This document shows positions 7,154-10,402 of a stretch of 10,402 nt of DNA, in pieces. A program made the translations under genes and the position numbers. Position 1 is the stretch's first letter, and every line of letters begins with the position of its first letter. This stretch comes from Calditenuis sp032249575. GTDB taxonomy: Archaea > Thermoproteota > Nitrososphaeria_A > Caldarchaeales > Calditenuaceae. Where the stretch lies: the NCBI GenBank assembly GCA_032249575.1, contig JAVVHL010000036.1, positions 1-10,402 on the forward strand, given 5' to 3'. The notes beneath the pieces were generated by a model. That model searched no databases. It was not told the DNA's origin and saw only the letters and a list, made by a program, of their open reading frames with translations.

Positions 7154-7936
7154 TTGGAGGGTGAACGTGCACGGGTCGAGGCGGAAAGGGGCGCTGGCAA
7201 GGTAGCTGTGATCATACCCACCTACAACGAGGCCGAGAACGTAGTCAGGGTCCTGAGGCAGGTGAGGGAGGTGATGGCGAGGGAGGGCCTGGAGGGGACT
7301 GTCACGGTCGTCGACGACAGCAGCCCTGACGGGACCGCTGAGCTGGTGAGGCGGCTGAGCTCGGAGGACGGATGTATACGGCTGATCGTGAGGCCGATGA
7401 AGTCCGGGCTCGGCAGCGCCTACCTCGACGGTTTCAGGGACGCCCTCGCATCGATACCCGACCTTGACGTCTTGGTGGAGATGGACGCCGACGGAAGCCA
7501 CGACCCCTCAGATCTGCCGAGGTTGGTGATGCCTGTGCTCAGGGGGGAGGCCGATGTGGTCCTCGGTTCGAGGTACGTCGAGGGCGGAGGATGGGAGGGA
7601 GGTCAAAGGCTGAGGGAGTTCATCAGCAGGGGCGCGAACTCGCTCGCACGGATCTGCACCGGAGTCCCCGTCAGGGACGCCACCACAGGTTACAGGGCTG
7701 TATCGTCCTCACTGATGCGCAGAGTCCTCTCGAGCATACCGCCATCGACGAAGGGATACGTCTTCCAGGTGGAGAGCCTCGCGGCGTATTTCAGGGCCGG
7801 TGCTAGGATAATCGAGGTCCCGATAAGGTTCAGGCCGAGGGCCTCAGGCAAGAGCAAGCTCGGCTTCGGGGACGTGATAGCTTTCGCCCTCTGGAACCTG
7901 AAGTACCTCGTGAAGAGGACGCTCGGGATCACATGA
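7154..7936 (+). CDS. GT2 family glycosyltransferase, dolichyl-phosphate mannosyltransferase-like
   Basis: A DPM1-like GT-A enzyme, expected to move a sugar (mannose or glucose) from a nucleotide sugar to a polyprenyl phosphate on the cytoplasmic face of the membrane, supplying protein N-glycosylation or lipid glycosylation. In the 260-residue protein the Rossmann-like start VAVIIPTYNEAENV leads to VVDDSSPDGT (D54, D55), RPMKSGLGSAY, the metal-binding DAD motif at 111-113 (EMDADGSHDP), GSRYVEGG, ATTGYRA, and a C-terminal EVPIRFRPRASGKSKLG. There is no C-terminal membrane domain, as in the single-domain DPM1 group. The start is TTG at 7154 with GGAGGT at 7140-7145, 8 nt away; no better in-frame start exists upstream of the conserved domain. 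The sugar specificity cannot be read from sequence. The 3' end overlaps the convergent PAC2 gene by 8 bp. Confidence 0.88.
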   Translation: MEGERARVEAERGAGKVAVIIPTYNEAENVVRVLRQVREVMAREGLEGTVTVVDDSSPDGTAELVRRLSSEDGCIRLIVRPMKSGLGSAYLDGFRDALASIPDLDVLVEMDADGSHDPSDLPRLVMPVLRGEADVVLGSRYVEGGGWEGGQRLREFISRGANSLARICTGVPVRDATTGYRAVSSSLMRRVLSSIPPSTKGYVFQVESLAAYFRAGARIIEVPIRFRPRASGKSKLGFGDVIAFALWNLKYLVKRTLGIT

Positions 7937-8642
7937 CGCCCGGCGGCAGGTCCCTCCTTCCCCTCCTGAGGGCCCGCATAGCCTTGATCTGCTCAATCTC
8001 TCTGTCGAGTTCCGTGTAATCGATCGAGACGTTCAGCATCGCAGAAAGCACCTGCAGGACCGCCTTCGCCGCCGCCGGCTGTCGCACCCTCGGGTTCCCT
8101 ATCTCTCCGAGCAGGCAAAGCCCCTCCATTCCCCTCTCCATCGCGAGGCCGTGGATGAGGCCGTTGTATCCGGTGATGTAGCCCTCGTCGAGAAGGGGAA
8201 CCGCGCCGTAGAACCTCGCCCTCTCGGCCATCCTGTCTGAGGTCGCAGCGAAGAAGACCCTCGGGTTCTCGATGAAGCCCTCGCCGAAGTGGGCCGCACC
8301 GAGCGAGACGACCGTCTCCACTCCTATCGACTGTGCAAGGTCGAGGACCGCGTTGCAGAGCTCGTAAAGCTCGCTCGATTCCGGTGGCTGGAAGCTACCG
8401 GTGAGGGCGACGAAGTCGTGCGCGTCGCTGCCGTAGAACCTGTACCATCCCCTCTCGAACCTGATCATGCTGCCGGTGTGCGTGACGAAGGGAGGCCATT
8501 TGCCCTGTGCCGAGGCAAACTCCTCGAGGTTGCAGGACCTCACGAGGACCTCCATGGCGATCCCTGCCACGTTCCCCATGTCGGGTAAACCGGTGACCAG
8601 CACCTTCGCCCTCGGCGGCACCCTCAGGACCCTGAACTCCAT
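7929..8642 (-). CDS. PAC2 family protein (proteasome-assembly-chaperone-like)
   Basis: A 237-residue member of the archaeal PAC2 family (COG1938/COG2047-like), related to eukaryotic 20S proteasome assembly chaperone 2. The archaeal role is not settled; a proteasome-related function is inference. Visible features are the N-terminal VLVTGLPDMGNVAGIA, a central VALTGSFQPPE, the SLGAAHFGEGFIENPRVFFAAT segment split by a turn, GYITGYNGLIHGLA, LCLLGEIGNP and a C-terminal helix (YTELDREIEQI) ending in an Arg-rich tail. It is cytoplasmic with no signal peptide. The ATG at 8642 lies about 33 nt from a TATA box (8671-8678), implying a near-leaderless mRNA; GGAGG also lies just before the ATG but is only 1 nt away. 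It is downstream of the MaoC-like gene on the same strand (78-bp gap), yet probably has its own promoter. Confidence 0.85.
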   Translation of the reverse strand: MEFRVLRVPPRAKVLVTGLPDMGNVAGIAMEVLVRSCNLEEFASAQGKWPPFVTHTGSMIRFERGWYRFYGSDAHDFVALTGSFQPPESSELYELCNAVLDLAQSIGVETVVSLGAAHFGEGFIENPRVFFAATSDRMAERARFYGAVPLLDEGYITGYNGLIHGLAMERGMEGLCLLGEIGNPRVRQPAAAKAVLQVLSAMLNVSIDYTELDREIEQIKAMRALRRGRRDLPPGVM

Positions 8643-8670
8643 GCCTCCGGTTTCCCATCGCGACGCCTCG

Positions 8671-8678
8671 GATAAAAT
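8671..8678 (-). promoter_or_regulatory. TATA box of PAC2 gene
   Basis: On the minus strand this reads ATTTTATC within GAGATTTTATCC. Its centre is about 33 nt upstream of the PAC2 ATG, giving a predicted start near 8649 and a leader of about 6 nt. It lies in the 78-bp gap behind the MaoC-like gene. Confidence 0.5.
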
Positions 8679-8720
8679 CTCGCCGTCGAGACTCAGGCCG
8701 TAAGCCTGTCCGGTAGGGCT

Positions 8721-9173
8721 TCAGCCGCTGGCCTGGGGCTTCGATCTGAGGACGATGACGGTGAGGGATCCGGTGACCGCGGTCTTTCCTGACCTCAGGT
8801 TCTGGACCTTGAAATGCATCGTCACAGCTCCCGCATCGGGCCTCAGGTCTCGCCTGACCTCGACCACTTCCGCCTCGACCGAGATCTCGTCGCCTGGCCT
8901 CACGGGCGATTTGAACTCGACCTCCGAGATCCTCGTGAGGGCCTGTATGTGGTCGAAGACTCCAGTCTGGTAGAGCAGGCCGATGGCGTAGGAGAGGGTG
9001 AGCGCGCCCGGTGCGACCCTGCCTCCAAGCCCCCTCGACCTCGCGAGCTCGTCGTTCAGGAAGATCGGGTTGACGGCCCACGTCAGCGAGGCGAAGAGGT
9101 CAACGTCGGCCGGCGTCACGGTCCTGCTCCTGGTGGTGAAGGTCATGCCCTCCCTGAATTCCTCGAGCCACAA
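8721..9173 (-). CDS. MaoC-like hotdog-fold protein lacking the hydratase catalytic pair
   Basis: A 150-residue single hotdog domain of the MaoC/(R)-enoyl-CoA hydratase family. Active members add water to enoyl-CoA using an Asp and His in a D-x4-H motif (GDxNPIH). Here the motif region reads TWAVNPIF (31-38), so the catalytic positions are Ala33 and Phe38. The rest of the fold is well conserved: RTVTPADVDLFASL, GRVAPGALTLSYAIGL, FKSPVRPGDEISVEAEVVEVR and the last strand GSLTVIVLR. It may bind acyl-CoA without hydration, act as a different hotdog enzyme, or partner another subunit. The start is TTG at 9173, which keeps the whole domain; the minus-strand TATA-like box (9198-9206) is about 29 nt away, fitting a leaderless message, and no good Shine-Dalgarno precedes it. 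An internal ATG (Met10) would cut the first strand. Confidence 0.82.
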   Translation of the reverse strand: MWLEEFREGMTFTTRSRTVTPADVDLFASLTWAVNPIFLNDELARSRGLGGRVAPGALTLSYAIGLLYQTGVFDHIQALTRISEVEFKSPVRPGDEISVEAEVVEVRRDLRPDAGAVTMHFKVQNLRSGKTAVTGSLTVIVLRSKPQASG

Positions 9174-9197
9174 CTCGGGTCCATCCAGTCTCTCCGC

Positions 9198-9206
9198 GTA
9201 TTAAAC
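9198..9206. promoter_or_regulatory. shared TATA-like box, MaoC-like and oxidase genes
   Basis: GTATTAAAC (minus strand GTTTAATAC) is the only clear A/T-rich element in the 95-bp divergent gap. Leftward it lies about 29 nt from the TTG of the MaoC-like gene. Rightward it predicts a start near 9229, about 40 nt before the oxidase GTG. It is nearly palindromic, so use in both directions is plausible. Confidence 0.45.
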
Positions 9207-9239
9207 TCGGAATTTCCGGAGGGGTTTCAGGAGGAAGCA

Positions 9240-9272
9240 GTGATTAGGCCATTGAGCCCACGAGCTGTGTGA
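9240..9272 (+). promoter_or_regulatory. possible 10-codon leader ORF before oxidase
   Basis: AGGAGG (9229-9234) is 5 nt upstream of a GTG (9240) that opens a 10-codon frame (MIRPLSPRAV) ending at TGA 9270-9272. That stop overlaps the GTG start codon of the oxidase (9269-9271) as GTGA. The oxidase itself has no Shine-Dalgarno at the right distance, so translation may be coupled through this short frame. This is inference from layout only; such a short ORF could be chance. Confidence 0.3.
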
Positions 9273-9694
9273 CGGGAGTGGAATTCGCTGAGGCCGAGCT
9301 GGAGTTCCTGAGGAGGATGGAGCTCTGCCGACTCGCAACAGTCGACGAGCGGTGCAGGCCCCACGTCGTGCCGGTCTGCTACGTCTTCCTCGACGGGACG
9401 TTCTACATCGTAACAGATCCTGGAACGAAGAAGCACAGGAACCTCGAGCGAAACCCTTACGCGGCTCTGGTCGTCGACGTTTACAAGCCTAACAGGGCAG
9501 TAATGGTAGAGGGAAGCGTTGAGTTGCTGACATCTGGAGTGGAGTTCAGGCGCGTCTCCGAGCTCTTCTACCAGAAGTTCGAGTGGGCCAGGCGTGACCC
9601 GTGGGACGAGGGCGAGGCCGTCGTGATCAAGCTGAAACCCGAGCGGAAGGTGAGCTGGGGCCTCGTCAGGACGGTCCGTCGCAGGGAGGGCTGA
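9269..9694 (+). CDS. Pyridoxamine 5'-phosphate oxidase-related FMN/F420-binding split-barrel protein
   Basis: A 141-residue split beta-barrel protein of the PNPOx-like superfamily, which binds flavin (FMN) or F420 and performs reductions or oxidations; the substrate is unknown. Typical segments are an N-terminal helix (FAEAELEFLRRMELCRLATV), RPHVVPVCYVFLDGTFYIVTD, GTKKHRNLERNPYAALVVD and a C-terminal WDEGEAVVIKLKPERKVSWGL. The last resembles archaeal members often annotated as pyridoxamine 5'-phosphate oxidase family, but classical PNPOx residues cannot be assigned, so a vitamin B6 role should not be assumed. The GTG at 9269 is the first start after an in-frame stop (9245); GTG at 9278 is an alternative. 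A short leader ORF overlaps the start. tRNA-Thr follows after 34 bp. Confidence 0.85.
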   Translation: MTGVEFAEAELEFLRRMELCRLATVDERCRPHVVPVCYVFLDGTFYIVTDPGTKKHRNLERNPYAALVVDVYKPNRAVMVEGSVELLTSGVEFRRVSELFYQKFEWARRDPWDEGEAVVIKLKPERKVSWGLVRTVRRREG

Positions 9695-9695
9695 A

Positions 9696-9706
9696 GGTTC
9701 AAAAGT
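9696..9706 (+). promoter_or_regulatory. weak TATA box of tRNA-Thr
   Basis: GGTTCAAAAGT just after the oxidase stop has its centre about 28 nt upstream of the first tRNA base (9729), the normal spacing for an archaeal tRNA promoter. The match is weak. Confidence 0.4.
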
Positions 9707-9728
9707 TCCGAGGACCTATCGCCCTTGG

Positions 9729-9819
9729 GCCCCGGTAGCTCAGCGGTAGAGCGCCGGCCTCGTAGGCGAGGGTTGGCCGTGTCAGCCGGTGGTCGAGGGT
9801 TCGAATCCCTCCCGGGGCT
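9729..9819 (+). tRNA. tRNA-Thr(CGT) with a 19-nt intron
   Basis: Acceptor strands GCCCCGG (9729-9735) and CCGGGGC (9812-9818) pair fully. The D stem is GCTC/GAGC with loop AGCGGTA. The anticodon stem CCGGC (9754-9758) pairs with GCCGG (9785-9789), and the T arm is GAGGG-TTCGAAT-CCCTC. Anticodon CGT (9761-9763) reads ACG, threonine; the discriminator base is T (9819) and CCA is not encoded. The anticodon loop is interrupted after position 37 by 9765-9783. Removal gives the normal loop CTCGTAA and a 72-nt tRNA. Conserved T8, A14, G18-G19 and the G15-C48 pair are present. Aminoacyl identity is from the anticodon; U73 is compatible with archaeal tRNA-Thr. Confidence 0.95.
9765..9783 (+). other. 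archaeal tRNA intron at position 37/38
   Basis: This 19-nt insertion can be folded as a bulge-helix-bulge substrate for the tRNA splicing endonuclease: exon helix CCGGC/GCCGG; central helix from 9759-9762 with 9778-9781 (one T-T mismatch); bulges TA|G and TC|A cut between their second and third bases; and a short intron helix beginning 9766-9777 and 9767-9776. The insertion site after position 37 is the canonical archaeal one. Confidence 0.85.
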
Positions 9820-9996
9820 CGGGAGCTACACATCGTTGATCTCACATACGCGTGACTTCTCATCGATGAGGGCTTGAGGTCAGCCTTCCGACCTGATCGC
9901 AAGGATTCCTATAGTGATGAAGTCCTTCGACCGCGTCATCGATTGACGTATCATCTTGACGAAACGCCTATTACATGTTGAGATTGTATGTGCTCG
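9820..9996 (+). other. 177-bp intergenic region, A/T-richer, with possible TATA box
   Basis: No gene is visible between the tRNA and the coiled-coil gene. CTATTACATG at 9968-9977 could be a TATA box, with its centre about 25 nt before ATG 9997, implying a leaderless message. By hand count 9901-10080 has 82 G+C of 180 (about 46%), against 38 of 60 in a cysS stretch (5161-5220), so composition changes here. AGGTC and GACCT near 9877-9893 form a weak inverted repeat. No T-rich terminator is seen directly after the tRNA. Confidence 0.4.
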
Positions 9997-10402
9997 ATGA
10001 ATGAGCTGACAGGAGAGGAGATCGTCAAGCGTATTGTCAGCGACAAAGGAGCGCTAAAGGATCTGATCTATCACATCGTCTCCGATCCCGAGATGAGGAT
10101 GGCCGTGATATCGGCAGTCCTTTCAGAGGTGGCGACGAAACAGGACGTCAGGGACGTTCGTCAGGAGATGAATCAATTGAGGACGGAGATGAGCCAGTTG
10201 AGGCAGGAGACGAATCAGTTGAGGGCTGAGATGGATGCACGGTTCGATGGGCTAAGGCGAGAGATGGACGCGCGATTCAATGAGGTGAGGCGAGAGATGA
10301 ACCAGCTGAGGCAAGAGATGAATCAATTGAGGCGAGAGATCAACGACCTGAGGAGGGAGATGAGGAGCCTCATCAGGTGGACCATCACAGCAATACTCGT
10401 CG
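9997..10402 (+). CDS. Coiled-coil protein with probable C-terminal membrane helix (3' end off window)
   Basis: This open frame runs off the right edge; 135 codons are visible. I do not recognise a named family. Residues 1-54 look like a small helical N-domain (EEIVKRIVSDKGALKDLIYHIVSDPEM, then AVISAVLSEVATKQDV). Residues 55-125 form a nearly perfect coiled coil of 7- and 11-residue units such as RQEMNQL and REMDARFNEVR. Next, IRWTITAILV begins a hydrophobic stretch likely to be a membrane anchor. ATG 9997 suits a leaderless message from the TATA-like element at 9968-9977; ATG 9988 is in frame (MCS added) and neither has a clear Shine-Dalgarno. Codon use (CAA, AAT, TTG, CGA) is more A/T-rich than in the genes to the left. 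Similar archaeal coiled-coil proteins exist, some anchored in membranes, with unknown roles. Its position beside a tRNA could mark the edge of a mobile or accessory segment. Confidence 0.75.
   Translation, partial: MNELTGEEIVKRIVSDKGALKDLIYHIVSDPEMRMAVISAVLSEVATKQDVRDVRQEMNQLRTEMSQLRQETNQLRAEMDARFDGLRREMDARFNEVRREMNQLRQEMNQLRREINDLRREMRSLIRWTITAILV
10159..10371 (+). repeat. tandem degenerate 21/33-bp repeats encoding coiled-coil units
   Basis: Within the coiled-coil gene the DNA is built from degenerate units of about 21 bp (AGGCAGGAGATGAATCAATT type), interrupted by two consecutive 33-bp units starting at 10222 and 10255. The order in residues is 7-7-7-11-11-7-7-7-7. Copies at 10162-10179 and 10312-10329 are almost identical (CAGGAGATGAATCAATTG versus CAAGAGATGAATCAATTG), which suggests expansion by recent duplication. 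Confidence 0.8.

Noticed and set aside
7072..7221. N-terminal extension of aIF1 to 153 residues
   Set aside because: Would cross the TATA-like box and Shine-Dalgarno of the divergent GT2 gene; the added residues are not SUI1-like.
9914..9960. C/D-box sRNA suggested by GTGATGA at 9914-9920
   Set aside because: No CTGA D or D' box and no C' box at suitable distances downstream.

Overview
The window is chromosomal DNA from an archaeon. It carries an FttA/aCPSF1 termination nuclease, a TFB, an archaeal aIF1, an EndoQ-type repair nuclease, a PAC2 protein, TATA-type promoters and a tRNA-Thr with a small intron at the canonical archaeal position. Base composition is G+C-rich (38 of 60 counted by hand at 5161-5220). 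Arginine is written mostly as AGG, starts are a mix of ATG, GTG and TTG, and the short CRISPR repeat ends in GTTGAAAG. These traits fit a thermophilic archaeon, perhaps of the TACK/Korarchaeota-like range. The lineage cannot be fixed from sequence reading alone.

Layout. 1-809: right-hand part of a CRISPR array, 12 identical 26-bp repeats, with no cas genes in view; crRNA polarity is rightward and the leader should lie to the left, outside the window. 900-2819 (+): FttA/aCPSF1. 2827-4128 (-): EndoQ, convergent with fttA across only 7 bp. 4178-5623 (+): cysteinyl-tRNA synthetase, divergent from endoQ. 5740-6684 (+): TFB, with its own promoter and a T-rich likely terminator. 6760-7071 (-): aIF1. 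7154-7936 (+): GT2 family, dolichyl-phosphate mannosyltransferase-like. 7929-8642 (-): PAC2 family, overlapping the GT2 3' end by 8 bp. 8721-9173 (-): MaoC-like hotdog protein lacking the catalytic Asp/His. 9269-9694 (+): FMN/F420 split-barrel oxidase family. 9729-9819 (+): tRNA-Thr(CGT) with a 19-nt intron. 9997-end (+): a truncated coiled-coil protein ending in a probable membrane helix, in DNA visibly poorer in G+C.

Most of the window is core information processing: transcription start (TFB), transcription end and RNA cleavage (FttA), translation initiation (aIF1), aminoacylation (CysRS), tRNA and DNA repair (EndoQ). There are no long operons; genes are mostly single units with their own TATA boxes, several placed 25-33 nt before the start codon, which suggests leaderless or very short-leader mRNAs. 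Two divergent pairs (aIF1/GT2 and MaoC/oxidase) appear to share one near-palindromic TATA box each.

The most notable points are: the array running without a visible terminator toward fttA; loss of the GXXG loop in the second KH domain of FttA; a PIP-box-like C-terminus on EndoQ; a MaoC-fold protein without its catalytic dyad; a possible 10-codon leader ORF overlapping the oxidase start; and a heptad/hendecad coiled-coil gene beside the tRNA where base composition changes. I did not find a convincing complete new defence or genetic system inside the window.
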